Origin: Ctena decussata
Lineage: Eukaryota > Mollusca > Bivalvia > Lucinida > Lucinidae
Reading direction: 5' to 3'
NCBI GenBank assembly: GCA_963989385.1
Contig: OZ022501.1
Location: 99,470,502-99,534,501, forward strand
DNA length: 64,000 nt
Positions 40,676 through 53,159 of this stretch are shown piece after piece. The position numbers were made by a program, and so were the translations under genes. Within the stretch, counting starts at the first letter, position 1; each line of letters opens with the position of its first letter. The notes under the pieces are model-generated. The model saw only the letters and a program-made list of their open reading frames with translations. It was not told the origin of the DNA and made no database searches.

Positions 40676-41232
40676 ATGGATTATATGAAGATACCACGAA
40701 ATCACATGACAATGACAAAAATACATTTTGTACTTTGGTAAAAGGTATTAAATCAAAACTAGAGTGTAAAATTATTTATCAACCTATAAATATATTGTTT
40801 TGTGGAGGAAATTTTAACTAATTTACCGTTTAGTTGATATTTCTTTATTTTATGTCGAATCGATGTTTCAAGCGAAAGCCGGGGCCCAGTCGGTCAAGGT
40901 TAAGATAAATTCTTGTAAAGAATAAGTAAACGCGTTAGGAGTAACAGAAAAGTGGAGATTTCATGAGTGACAGACGCATTTTTTTTTGCTTGGGAAATTT
41001 AATTTATGTTTCAATGTTTTAACTAGGATAATTTCATGTTGCCTACATAAATTAATAGCTTAGGTGATGGTGCTTCTGACTGTGTGTTTATTGAGCCGCG
41101 TTTTACCTTCTCAAAGGAGTAATTTGTTTGTAAAATGTCAGGCGTTTTTCAGCACGTGCCCGGCCGCGTGGTGTAATTCGACATGTGTCCGCCATTGTGA
41201 GCTCGAGGCTGCTGTTTATGTAATTTAATATT

Positions 41233-41729
41233 GTTAGGTTTGTTCGCCATTGACATTAATGACGTAATATGATTTATGTAAAAAACGTGGTTCTGATTTT
41301 CTAGCTGTTGTGCACCAACCTAGGCGACTTGTAATATTGTAATATAGAAATTTTTGTAAATGTGGGTGGCGGGTATAAAACTTGCGTCTGTCAACCGTGA
41401 AATTTTGGGTTTGTTGAGAGGGGACAGTAGGACTGACTTCTTCTGAATTTATTTTATGAGAGGTCAGACTACTGCCCTCTCTATGATGCAGGCTGCCGAG
41501 GAAGATTTTGCCTTCCAGTGAAGCAGTGTACCCCTCCACTGGCCCGAGGCAGCTTGTTTGTCAAGGGTTTCGACCTGCGACAGCAGACCACTGGTCTCTG
41601 ACGCCTTAGGCAGACGAGACTACGTCTGTTTCGGTTCTGTCTGTATACCGAGCAAGCTTGCTGTGGTTCTTTCTCCGGGTACTCCGGTTCTTCTTCCACA
41701 TTAAATACAGACTCTGACCGTTACACTGG
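41233..41729 (+). mobile_element. Possible solitary LTR
   Basis: Begins TGTTAGGTTTG and ends ACCGTTACA, with TATAAAA near 41374 and ATTAAATACAGACTCTG close to the end, an arrangement usual for a gypsy-type LTR. The following CTGGCACGAAAGTTCGTGAC could be internal sequence. No second LTR, gag or pol is seen and no target duplication was found. Confidence 0.35.
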
Positions 41730-42778
41730 CACGAAAGTTCGTGACCGGCGTGCGGTCCGAAACACAAGTTTTTTGGGAGTTTTTTTACCGTATACCGGTC
41801 TCGGGGGTGTCTCGTGTCCAGTCATGGTTACAATTACCTCCTCTTGACAGGTGGCATGTAGGAGGGTGAGCCTCATATAGGCTGGAATTCCTGAGATACA
41901 AACGTTAGGAGTAACACTAAAAATAAAAACTTATAATAAAGGGAAGGAATAGGACCCGGGACCAAAATCCGGGACCAAAATCCGGGACCAATTTTTGTTG
42001 GCCTAAAAATTGTACTAAACATGCAAATAACGAGCTGAAAATTGGACCATAAGAAGATTATAGTCTCTTCTCAAAAATGCATATAAAGTGTTTATACGAC
42101 TTGCAATATTTATTGAAATTTTAACAAAAATACAGGACCACGTCGAGCTTTTTCGACCCGGGACCAGTTTTTGCAGGATTGACGATGTCAAGCAAATCTA
42201 AATGTTTTCCTACAGAAACATTTTAAATTCCATTTTTTTCACATTTCGTCATCTCTTAACATACCAAAGAAGATAAAATTTTTAAAAGATGTGAAATTTA
42301 ACTGTGATTTTCGCTAAAAATTCCACCCGGAACCAACCCGGACCAAAACTGTCATTTATCTGTTGTGCGATGTTAACAATGTCAATGAATTTTCAATTGT
42401 CTTCTACATTATCGGTTAAAATCTCATTGTTTTACTTAGTGTCATATTTAAAGATGCCACAAAAGTCGAAAATGCAAAAAAAAATTCGTAAAATATATCC
42501 CTTATTTTAAGAGAAAACCTACCTTGGACCATATGGTCATTTTCTGCGGTTTAGACATTGTCTTGGTACGTTGCCATAGAATCTGAACATTCCACAAAAG
42601 CAGAAATTGATCAGCTTCTAAAATAAATGGGGCCAAATTAAGACAAAAGAAAGAAAGGACGGTGTATTTTGATTTAAAGCACTTAAAATCATTAACGAGA
42701 CTGGAAACATGTTTGCACAAGTTTAATATTGGGCTTAACAAGAATTGCACATAATTGTATATAATCAATTATTAACTA

Positions 42779-44995
42779 TTCTATTCTATTCTATCCCATA
42801 ACCTTACTAGGTCGTTGGGGCACCACAGCTGACTTCAAAACAATCCCTTTCCACCTTGTCCTGTCTTCAGCTGCCCTAGTTGAGCTGGCAAAATCCATTC
42901 CAGTCCACTCCTTGATATTGTCTTCCCACCTCTTCTTCTGTCTACCTCTTCTTCTTTTTCCTTTCACTGTGCCCTGAAGAATTGTCTTTGCTAAACCAGA
43001 AGACCTTGAGACGTGGCAAAACCACCTTAGTTTCCGTTTCTTGACCAGCGTCAGGAGTTCATCATATTCTCCAATGGCTGCTTGGATCTTCCTGCGAACC
43101 TCCTCATTGGTTATATGGTCCTTGTACGAAATGTTCAGTAACCTTCGGTAGCATCTCATCTCAAAGGCCTGCGTTCTTTTCTCTAACTCTGCTGTCAAGG
43201 TCCATGATTCACAGGCATACAGAAATATGGAAATGACAAGGGAGCGCATAAGTGTCACCTTTGATCCAAGAGATATGTTGTTATCTCTCCAAATTGGTTT
43301 CAGCTTGGCAAGAGCTGAAGTGGCTTGTACTATCCTTGAGAGAACCTCCTGTTTTGAGCCATCATCTGAGACAACCGCTCCAAGGTATTTGAAGCTGCTT
43401 ACAGTACCCAGCTTCTGCCCCTTTACCTTGATCTCCCTCTGGATGCCATCTGCGCTGTTTGTCATCAGTTTGGTCTTCTCAGCACTGATCTCCATCTTAT
43501 ACCTTGTGCAGGTCTGGTCGAGACTTTCAACTAGAGCTTCTAGTTCCTGCTCTTCCTCAGCAAGAGCGTCTATGTCATCGGCAAACCGCAGGTTGGTAAT
43601 ATTTCTGCCGCCTATGCTAACCTTTCCGTCATGTTCTTCCAGAGCATCGGACATGATCCGTTCGAGAAAAATGTTGAAGAGGGTGGGTGACAGAAGACAT
43701 CCTTGTCTTACTCCAACTGTTGTTCTGAACCATTCTCCTATGCTGCCATTTATCAGGACTGCACTTGTAGCCTTGTCGTATAGCTGCTCAATGGTGCGAA
43801 CTAGGTTTGCATTGATATTGTACTTCCTCATGGTGGCCCATAAGGCTGCATGCCATACCCTGTCAAAGGCTTTTTTGAAATCAATGAAGACATGGTACAG
43901 ATTCTGCTGATGTTGGAGATACTTTTCACACAGGATTCTAAGGTTGAAGATCTGTTCTGTGGTGCTCCTTCCTGCTCGGAACCCAGCCTGTTCCTCAGCG
44001 ATTATCTCTTCGGCTTGTGGCTTAAGCCTGTTCTAGATAACTTTCAGCATGACTTTGCTTGAATGACTGATGAGGCTGATGGTTCTGTAGTTCTGGCAGA
44101 GCTGTAGGTTGCCCTTTTTAGGGAGAGTAATAATCAGCGACTGAGTCCATGGGGTAGGCCATTCTCCTGTTCTCCAGATCCTGTTACAGATATCTGTTAA
44201 AACATCAATCATGGCCTCCCCTCCAGCTTGAACAAGTTCTGCTGGTATATTATCAACTCCGGCAGATTTTCCCTTCTTCAGTGCTGCTACTGCAACCTCA
44301 ACTTCCTCACGAAGGATCGGTTGTTGATCTTCATCTGGGGGCTGACTGCAGTCCAGAACCGTATTGTCACCATCAGTCTCATGGTTGTATAATTCTGAGC
44401 AATATTCTGTCCATCTGCTGAGAATCTCTTGTTCTTCTGTAAGGCATTTCCCAGACTTGTCCTGGATAGCTGTGGATCTACCCTGTTTCTCTGAAGTTAG
44501 ATCCTTCACCAGCTGGTATGCTTTCTTGCTGTTGTTTTTGTTCAGGCAAGTTTCGATCTCCTCGCACTGACTAGCTATCCAGTCCTCCTTCGCTTTCTTC
44601 ACTGCATTCTGAATCCTCTTGTTTGCTTCCCTGTATTCTTCTGCTCCTCCTGCTTCATACCTCTTCTTCATCAAATTTCTCCTCTCATCACAGAGGTCGA
44701 GAACATCTCTAGTGACCCATGGCTTTTTCCTGCGACGTTCATTCCCAAGTATCTCACTGGCTGCATCAGTCACTACTGTATTGTAGGTGGTAATCATGGT
44801 ATCTATGTCCATGTCATCATCCCTCAGACCAATGAGTGGTGCAAATTTTCCACCTATTGTTGCTTGAAAAGTGCATGCCACCTCTGGGTCCCTTAGCTTC
44901 TCAAGATCAAACTTCAGTCTTGGCTGGGTTGGCTTTCTAGCCTTCTTCAGACGAACTCGGAAGGTCATCATGACCAGGTCATGGTCACTTCCTAT
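42779..44995 (-). pseudogene. 5'-truncated LINE with one nonsense codon
   Basis: On the minus strand a frame runs from the end of an endonuclease domain (GSDHDLVMMTFRV) through a reverse transcriptase: LTDICNRIWRTGEWPTPW, ITLPKKGNLQLCQNYRTISL, EQAGFRAGRSTTEQI, FIDFKKAFDRVWH, GVRQGCLLSPTLFNIFLE, LRFADDIDALA (catalytic FADD box) and SWTLTAELEKR. The only break is one TAG at about 44035 (VI then stop then NRL), where relatives have a leucine. The C terminus ends at 42791; a (TATTC)n tail follows. An exact 11-bp direct repeat ATTATTAACTA flanks it (42768-42778 and 44996-45006). RTE-like by overall form; clade not proven. Recent insertion. Confidence 0.93.
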
Positions 44996-45276
44996 ATTAT
45001 TAACTAATTAGGTTTAAATATGATAGGGCCTCACATTACAATGATTTCTTTTTTTTTTTTTTTTTCATTTCTATTTTTTTGCATCTCTACATACGAGTAA
45101 ATGTAAAATTAATGGGATTTTAAACGTTTATAGAGAGAAGTAAAAAGTATGCAAAGACCAGGAACTGAAACAATCAAAATCCAAATCCAGCCCTCAAACC
45201 ATAGTTGGAAACAACTAAGATTACAAATAATCAAGATACAGAGAACATATGGCCAACCAAGTGAAATCTTACATTT

Positions 45277-48200
45277 TTACTATGTGAAGTACTAATAACA
45301 ATAGGAAATGCAATCAGATGGTATCTAAATCTCAAATTCTATCACAATAGATATAAAGAAACCAATGCCAATATGGTAGAAGACATATTTTACTCTGAGC
45401 AGGGGGGGGGGGGGGGGGGTCAAAATATTATAGCTATAATACTTCGACCCACCCCCTCCTAGTCTCATCCTTTGCATATGAAGGCTTATAGCTCTGGAAA
45501 TGACAATCACATAGTGTTGTTAATTTAGGTTCTGTCACAACAGATATAAACAAACCAATAGAAGTATGGTAAATGGTCTATTTAACTTTCAAGAGGGGCG
45601 GGTCAAAATATTATAGCTATAATATTTTGACCCACGCTCTCTCAGATCCATCTTTAGCCTATGAAGTACTTATACTTATAGGAAAGACAATCAGATGATA
45701 TTGAAATTTTTATTTCTAGTAGAACAGTGATAAACAAACTAGTGAAATGACGACAAAAGACCTAATAAACTCTTTTGAGGGGCGGATCAAAATATTATAG
45801 CTATAATATTTCGACCCCCTTCCCCCCAAACCCCTGACCCATCATTGCATATGAAGTCTTATAACATTGGAACTAACAATCGGATAGTATTTTTGATTTA
45901 AATGTTATAACAGCTGATCTCAAGACACCAGTGGAACTATAGCTGATGACCTATGTAACTCTGAAGAGGGGCGGGTCAAAATATTATAGCTATTATATTT
46001 CGACCCGCCCTGTCTCAGAGCCATCTTTACTATGTGAAGTACTAATAACAGAAGGAAATGCAATCAGATGGTATCTAAATCTCAAATTCTATCACAATAG
46101 ATATAAACAAACCAATGCCAATATGGTAGAAGACATATTTACTCTGAGGGGAGGGGGGGGGGGGTCAAAATATTATAGCTAAAGACCTAATAAACTCTAG
46201 TGAGGGGCGGGTCAAAATATTATAGCTATAATATTTCGACCCCCCCCCCTTTAAACCCCTGACCCAACCTTCGCATATGAAGTCTTAAAACATTGGGACT
46301 AATAATCAGATAGTAATTTTGATTTAGATGTTATCACAGCTGATCTTAAGACACCAGTGGAACTATAGCTGAAGGTCTATGTAACTCTGAAGAGGGGCGG
46401 GTCAAAATATTATAGCTATTATATTTTGACCCGCCCTGTCTCAGAGCCATCTTACAATGTGAAATACTAATAACAATAGGAAACACAATCAGATGGTATT
46501 GAAATCTCAAATTCTATCACAATAGATATAAAAAAACCAATGCCAATATGGTAGAAGACATATTTTACTCTGAGGGGGGGGGGGGGGGGGGGGGGGTCAA
46601 AATATTATATCTATAATATTTCGACCCCCCCCCCCCCTTGACCCATCCTTTCCTTTTGAAGGCTTATAGCTCTGGAAATGACAATCACATAGTGTTTTAA
46701 TATAGATTTTGTCACAACAGATATAAAGAAACCGAATGAAGTATGGTAAAAGGTCCATTTAACTCTCAAGAGGGGCGGGTCAAAATACTATAGCTATAAT
46801 ATTTTGACCCACCCTCTCTCAGATCCATCTTAAGCCTATGAAGTACTTATACTTATAGGAAAGACAATCAGATGATATTGAATTGTGAGGAGTGGAATGT
46901 TATCACAGCTGATCTTAAGACACCAGTGGAACTATAGCTGAAGGCCTATGTATATCTGAAGAGGGGCGGGTCAAAATGTTATAGCTATTATATTTCGACC
47001 CGCCCTGTCTCAGAGCCATCTTTACTATGTGAAGTACTAATAACAATAGGAAATGCAATCAGATGGTATTGAAATCTCAAATTCTATATCACAATAGATA
47101 TAAACAAACCAATGCCAATATGGTAGAAGACATATTTTACTCTGAAGGAGGGGGGGTCAAAATATTATAGCTATAAAATTTTGACCCGCCCCCTACTAGA
47201 CCAAACCTTTGCATTTGAAGGCTTATAGCTCTGGAAAAGACAATCACAGAGTGTCTTTAATCTCAATTCTGTCACAACAGGTCTAAAGAAACCAAAACAA
47301 GTATGATAATTGGCCTATTTAACTCTCAAGAGGGGCGGGTCAAAATATTATAGCTATAATATTTTGACCCATCTTCTCTCAGATACATCATTAGCCTATG
47401 TGTTTTTAATTTAGATTTTGTCACAACAGATATAAAGAAACCAAAAGAAGTATGGTAAAAGGTCCATTTAACACTTAAGGGATCAAAATATTATAGCTAT
47501 AATATTTTGACCCACCCTCTCTCAGATCCATCTTTAGCCTATGACGTACTTATACTTATAGGAAAGACAATCAGATGATATTGAAATGTGAGGGGCGGAT
47601 CAAAATATTATAGCTATAATATTTCTACGCCCCTCCCCCCCCTGCCCCCAAACCCCTGACCCGACCTTTGCATATGAAGTCGTAAAACATTGGGACTAAG
47701 AATCAGATAGTAATTTTGATTTAAATGTTATCACAGCTGATCTTGAGACACCAGTGGAACTATAGCTGAAGGCCTATGTATATCTGAAGAGGGGCAGGTC
47801 AAAATATTATAGCTATTATATTTCGACCCATCCTGTCTCAGAGCCATCTTTACTATGTGAAGTACTAATAACAATAGGAAATGCAATCAGATGGTATTGA
47901 AATCTCAAATTCTATATCACAATAGATATAAACAAACCAATGCTTAATATGGTGGAAGACATATTTTACTCTGAAGGAGGGGGGGTCAAAATATTATAGC
48001 TATAATATTTTGACCCGCCCCCTACTAGACCCAACCTTTGCATTTGAAGGCTTATAGCTCTGGAAAAGACAATCACAGAGTGTTTTTAATTTCAGTTCTG
48101 TCACAACAGGTCTAAAGAAACCAAAAGAAGTATGATAATTGGCCTGTTTAACTCTCAAGAGGGGCGGGTCAAAATATTATAGCTATAATATTTTGACCCA

Positions 48201-48985
48201 CCCTCTCTCAGATCCATCATTAGCCTATGAAGTACTTATACTTATAGGAAAGACAATCAGATGATATTTTGATCTTTAATTCTAGCAAAATAGTGATAAA
48301 CAAACCAGTGAAACAACCACAGAAGACCTATTTAACTCTTATGAAGGGCAGGTCAAAATATTATACCTATAATGTTTCGACCCCCAACCCCACCCCCTTA
48401 CCCTTCCTTCGCATATGAAGTCTTATAACATTGGGACTAACATTCAGATAGTGTTTTTAATTTAGATGTTATCACAGCTGATCTTAAGACACCAGTGGAA
48501 CTATAGCTGAAGGCCTATGAAACTCTGAAGAGGGGCGTGTCGAAATATTATAGCTATTATATTTCGACCCACCCTGTTTCAGAGCCATTTTACTATATGA
48601 AGGACTTATAGCAATAGGAAATGCAATCAGATGGTATTGAAATCTCAAATTCTATCCATTCTAGTGCTTTTTATTTAAATTCTGTCACAACAGATATAAA
48701 GAAACCATTAGAAGTATGGTAAATGGCCTATTTAACTCTCAAGAGGGGCGGGTCAAAATGTTATAGCTATAATATTTTGACCCACCCTCTATGAGATCCA
48801 TCTTTAGCCTATGAAGTACTTAGACTTATAGGAAAGACAATCAGATGATATTTAAATTTTTAATTCAAGCAGAATAGTTATAAACAAACCAGTGAAACAA
48901 TGACAAAAGACCTATTTAACTCTCATGTGGGGCGGGTCAAATTATTATAGCTATAATATTTTGACCCCCCCCCCCTACAACCACC
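45277..48985 (+). repeat. Higher-order satellite with a 34-bp palindrome in every unit
   Basis: About 21 units of 180-190 bp each carry GGGTCAAAATATTATAG followed by its exact inverse or close variants (ATAGCTATTATATTTCGACCC). The spacers fall into four types: ACTATGTGAAGTACTAATAAC, GAAGGCTTATAGCTCTGG, GAAGTACTTATACTTATAGG, and GAAGTCTTATAACATTGGG. They follow one another in that order, giving a repeating block of about 750 bp; local deletions shorten some blocks. G and C homopolymer runs flank many palindromes. No coding content. Confidence 0.9.
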
Positions 48986-49087
48986 CAACCAAACATCTTT
49001 GCTGTTGCTGGACTGTTTTTTTTTTAATGAGGAGGAGCTGTAAACTGTAATTGTATTTCATGCTTGATTTTGGTAGTCTTACATATA

Positions 49088-50099
49088 CGAGGGATGATCC
49101 TGAAATTCGTGGACACAGTCCATAAAATCCAACTGCAATAAGTTATTTCTTTCAAATCTTAACCAATACTTCCCTATAAATGGCTGAATAATTTCTCACA
49201 ATATCAGGTAAATTCAATGAATATTTGGTTTGGCATCTACGTTTGAATGTACCAGGGGTTGTCTGTGCGGCGCACTCCAGAGTTTTTGCAGGAAAATACA
49301 AAATGTTCCTTTTAAAATAATCAGATATATTTTTTATCCTTAAAATTTCGATATAAAATTGCAGTCACGAACTAAAGTAGCATTTCCCACTTTCAAACGA
49401 TGTGAATATTCATTATTAGAATTTTACATGACATTGTGCACAAACAAAACAGACCACCACCCTCTGACATGAAAGAAGAAAATGACGTATTTTTGAACGT
49501 CTGCACACAAGAGTTTGTCTAAATGTCGACATAAAAAGACATAAAACAAATGGAAACAAACCATATTTTACACGAAGCATCATGAGACATACTCGTTTAA
49601 AAATACTGTGTAAAAGAGTGCTGAAAATAAATGTCGAGCCATATTTTCGGACCTCAGGATGGCAATGATGCACTTATTCGATGAAATAATAGATTATACA
49701 CCTCAAAACTGAGCCCAAGAAATGTTTACGCGATATCAGAAGTTGTGCTTTATAAAACCTGATGGAAAACTTATGATTGTCTCATTGCTCTATTCCTCGC
49801 ATTATATAAATGCTGAACTTGTGATTTTAGTGTCATGATTTCTTTGGTGGATCTTATCAGCTTCGTATTTTGAGCACTATCATATACCAGACGTCAACGT
49901 GACGTTGTGGCGTGCACCGCGCAACCTAGGGCAACTGAACAAAATGCATTGTTATATATGAACCGTTTGGGATATCTGATTCAAAATTTATGTGCTTGTT
50001 TACCAGTGGTGTGTCAATGGGCATGTAATATTTCATCGATGGGTCTTTTCAGATTCCTTAGTTATTTAAGGTGTCCACGAACTTCTGGATCATCCCTCG
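49088..50099. mobile_element. 1012-bp mariner-like non-autonomous element
   Basis: CGAGGGATGATCCTGAAATTCG at the left faces the inverse of CGAGGGATGATCCAGAAGTTCG at the right (29 bp, two mismatches), with TA at 49086-49087 and 50100-50101. TA targeting and ends of this type fit Tc1/mariner. Frames inside (49416-49673 minus, 49907-50110 plus) show no DDE transposase motif. It sits in the palindromic satellite, between units. Confidence 0.85.
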
Positions 50100-50124
50100 T
50101 ACTGTCCTGAATCTCCATTTAATT

Positions 50125-50575
50125 CATGGGTCGGGTCAAAATATTATAGCTATAATATTTTGACACCCCCCCCAACTCAAGCCCATCGTCAGTATTTTAA
50201 GTATTCTAATTATGAAAAAGAAAATCTGATGGTGTTTGAATTTTAATTTTATCATAACAGATATCAACAAATGAATAGTACCATCAAAACATTCAAACTT
50301 TTAATTTCAAGTGGGGCGGGTCATAATATTATAGCTATAATATTTTGACCCCCCCCCCCTACAGATTTTTCAAAATGAGGAGGAGCAGCGAATTAATATT
50401 GTATTTGATATTTGCTTGGTTACTGTAGGTGTTACATATACTTTCCTCTATTTCCGTTTTTTTTCATGGGGGGCGGGTCAAAATATTATAGGGGGGGTCA
50501 AAATATTATAATAATATTTTGACCCGCGGGTCATAATATAATGACCCCGGGTCAAAATATTATACGGGTCAAAAT
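50125..50575 (+). repeat. Palindromic satellite, right-hand remainder
   Basis: Palindromes at about 50138 and 50328 keep the 190-bp spacing. At 50465-50575 come rearranged half-palindromes (GGGTCAAAATATTATA several times without spacer), directly before the right inverted end of the 9-kb element. Confidence 0.8.
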
Positions 50576-50998
50576 ATTATCTGACACCGGGTCGAATTTT
50601 TCGCAAAAATAGAAGATAAATTTCGCATTTTTTTAAAATTTAATCTTCTTTAGTATGTTTACATATGATGAGATGTAAAATAATTTGGGTTTAAAATGTT
50701 GCTGAAAGAAAAAAATGAGATTTGCTTGACATCGTCAATACCGCAAAAACTGGTCCCGGGTCGAAATTGCTTGACCTGGTCCTGTATTTTTGTTAAAATT
50801 TCAACAAATATCGAAAGTTTTATAAAATCTTCATATGCATTTCTCAGAAGAGCCTATAAACTACTTATGATCCAATTTTCAGCTTGGTATTGGCATGTTT
50901 AGTACAATTTTGAGGCCAACAAAAATTGGTCCAGGAATTTGGTCCCGGGTTCCGGGCGTTGGTCCCGGCTTCTATTCCTTCCCATAATAAAACGGGTA

Positions 50999-52240
50999 AC
51001 TGTACTGAAATACCGAAACGAACACGAAATACCGAAACGAACAATTAAATCATACAGGGATGTATCTGATTTTGTGAAGACAAACGACACATCGACAGAC
51101 ATCAACAAGTTATGGACAGACTTCAAGGACATATGTCGTCTGAATGCCATTGATGCTCATGTCCCCACCAAGATGTCCTCTACAAGATCCCACCAGCCGT
51201 GGATCAATAGAGATGTGAAGAGGCTGTCCAGACGCAAGAAGAAGGCATACCGCAGAGCCCAACAAACCTGCTCCAGTGAGGACACCAAGAGGTATAAGAA
51301 CCTTCAAAAAGAGACACAGTACCACTGTAGGAAGGCCTACAACAACTACGTGGAAGATCTTGTCTCTGGAGACGACAGCAACCCCAAAAGGCTGTGGTCC
51401 TTCGTCAAGGGGAAGAAGTGTGACAGCAACGGCATCTCACCACTGAGGAAGGATGGGGTCGTGCATAGTGACCCCCAGACTAAAGCATCTATCCTCAACA
51501 ACCAGTTTGTCAGCGCCTTCACAGAGGACGACAAGTCCCACTTACCTACACTAGGACCAAGCCCATATCCTGATGTCCCTAACTTCACCATTGGTACTGA
51601 GGGTGAGAAGAAACTACTTGAAGGGCTAAATCCTCATAAATCTTCGGGCCCAGATAACATCCCGACCAGGTTCCTCAAGGAAGCAGCTTCTGAAGTAGCT
51701 CCTGTCCTTAGCCTGATCTTTTCAGCATCCTTGTCTCAAGGCAAAGTCCCTTATGACTGGAAGACAGCAGATGTCACCCCGATCTTTAAAAAATGTGATC
51801 GAAGCGCAGCCTCCAACTATAGGCCCATCTCATTGACAGCTGTCTGCAGCAAGGTGATGGAGCATATCCTTCATAGCCAGATAATGCAGCACCTAGACCA
51901 CCACAACATCCTGTCACCAACAACATGGGTTTCGTAAGAAACGATCATGTGAAAGCCAGCTGATCCTGACAATTCAAGATCTTGCCTCAGGCTTAGAAGA
52001 AGGCGAACTGATTGACGCCATCTTATTAGACTGCCGGAGTCCATCGTAACAGCGCCTACCTTAGAGACCTTCAAGGGAGGGCTGCCGGGTCTCTTCTAGT
52101 CAGTGCAGAAATGTTTTTATCCATCTTTTAACCGCTTTTAACTGTTTTTAACCACGCCTCGGGTGCACCTTGTAAATAGTCACAGTGCGACGATGCTCCA
52201 GAGAGGATCCGGCACTTACTGGGAGAAGAAGAAGAAGAAG
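50999..52240 (+). pseudogene. LINE fragment with internal deletion and GAA tail
   Basis: The frame gives the linker and N-terminal part of a CR1/Jockey-like reverse transcriptase: KLWTDFKDICRLNAIDAHVP, HQPWINRDVKRLSRRKKKAY, GLNPHKSSGPDNIPTRFLKE, DWKTADVTPIFKKCDRSAAS, NYRPISLTAVCSKVMEHIL. A frameshift at about 51920 precedes GFRKKRSCESQLILTIQDLA. After DAILLD the sequence jumps to the C-terminal end (ESIVTAPTLETFKGGLPGLF), so the catalytic core is deleted. The 3' end is (GAA)n at about 52225-52240. Its 5' part begins next to the 9-kb element. Dead copy. Confidence 0.88.
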
Positions 52241-53155
52241 GGAAATTGCGTTTCGGTAATTAATTGTACAGGTACAGGATATATAGGTCACTGCACAGGT
52301 ATAGGAAATATGTCAAGTGTGATTTTCACAAGTGATTTGTAAACGGTCAAGAGATTAAGAAAGGTCTTATTGATGGAAGAGACCATGCAGTCATGCTGTA
52401 CATGTATCACATACAATGCGTATCTGCAAATATTCAAATACATGTACACATGCTGCACCTGACCAAGTACTTGCATTGTTTTTTTTTTTTTTTTTTCTAT
52501 GTTGTAAGACACTCAGTCAGCCTTGACCATTATGTATCGGGTGACCAAGAAAAGAATAAGAAAGTTTGAATATAGGCAGAAAGAAGTTTTGTATAGAATA
52601 ATTATGAAATGTACAGATAAACTAAATAAGATTTATAGCAGAACTAGTACTAGATATTAAATAAGATAGAATAGGAAGAAGGAATAAAGTTTCCCCAGTT
52701 GCATTTTCACCACTCTGAACAGACCAATCCGGCTACCCTGGGGGCTAAGGGCACCAGGCCCATCGGCACAGCTCTACCCTTCATCACAGCTACTTAAACT
52801 GGGGCCCTACCTAACATTTAGAATGGAAGGTTGAAGAGCCCCTGCTTGAAGAGTACCAAGTCAGGGGCTTCAGCAGTAGATGCTGGCAGTTTCTGGCCCA
52901 TGTTCCTACTTCTGTATGTATCCTCTGCTCTTGAAGGAACTTTTTAAGATTTTTATTTTATCTTCCAAAGGGGGATAGTTCTAGGAAAGTAGCTGTATTT
53001 GAAGCAGTCACAGGATGGGGAGATCTGCCTGAACTTCTCTGAGTGGCTTGCTCTTGTCTTTGTCGCTGCCGGTGTAAGATACATGTCCTGGTCGATGTCT
53101 ACTATGTTGTATGACCCTCATTATCTTTTTTGAACCCGAATAAAAAATTTATCTC
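52241..53155. other. Sequence between LINE fragments, nothing recognised
   Basis: A T-run lies at about 52479-52497. No frame with domain features and no unit repeated elsewhere in the window was found. Confidence 0.4.
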
Positions 53156-53159
53156 TCAA

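Larger units (their letters stand above)
41941..50983. mobile_element. 9.0-kb element with about 400-bp inverted ends and 8-bp duplication
   Basis: Left GGGAAGGAATAG and its right-hand inverse are followed by about 400 bp of inverted similarity (roughly 75-80% by eye), containing repeated CCGGGACCA motifs, CAATTTTTGTTGGCCT, TTTTAACAAAAATACAGGACC and GACGATGTCAAGCAAATCT. ATAATAAA stands immediately outside both ends (41933-41940 and 50984-50991). Superfamilies with 8-bp duplications include hAT, P and Merlin; the ends do not settle which. No transposase is visible. The interior carries a satellite, a LINE insertion and a mariner-like element. Confidence 0.85.

Noticed and set aside
40938..41917. 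LTR pair suggested by CGTTAGGAGTAACA at 40937-40950 and about 41904-41917
   Set aside because: Similarity ends after 14 bases on both sides, so these are not two LTR copies.
43227..43910. 227-residue frame on the plus strand
   Set aside because: It is the antisense shadow of the LINE reverse transcriptase frame on the minus strand.
45277..48985. CRISPR-like array (repeats with regular spacers)
   Set aside because: Units are about 185 bp, spacers are themselves repeated in four types, and the genome is eukaryotic; this is a satellite.
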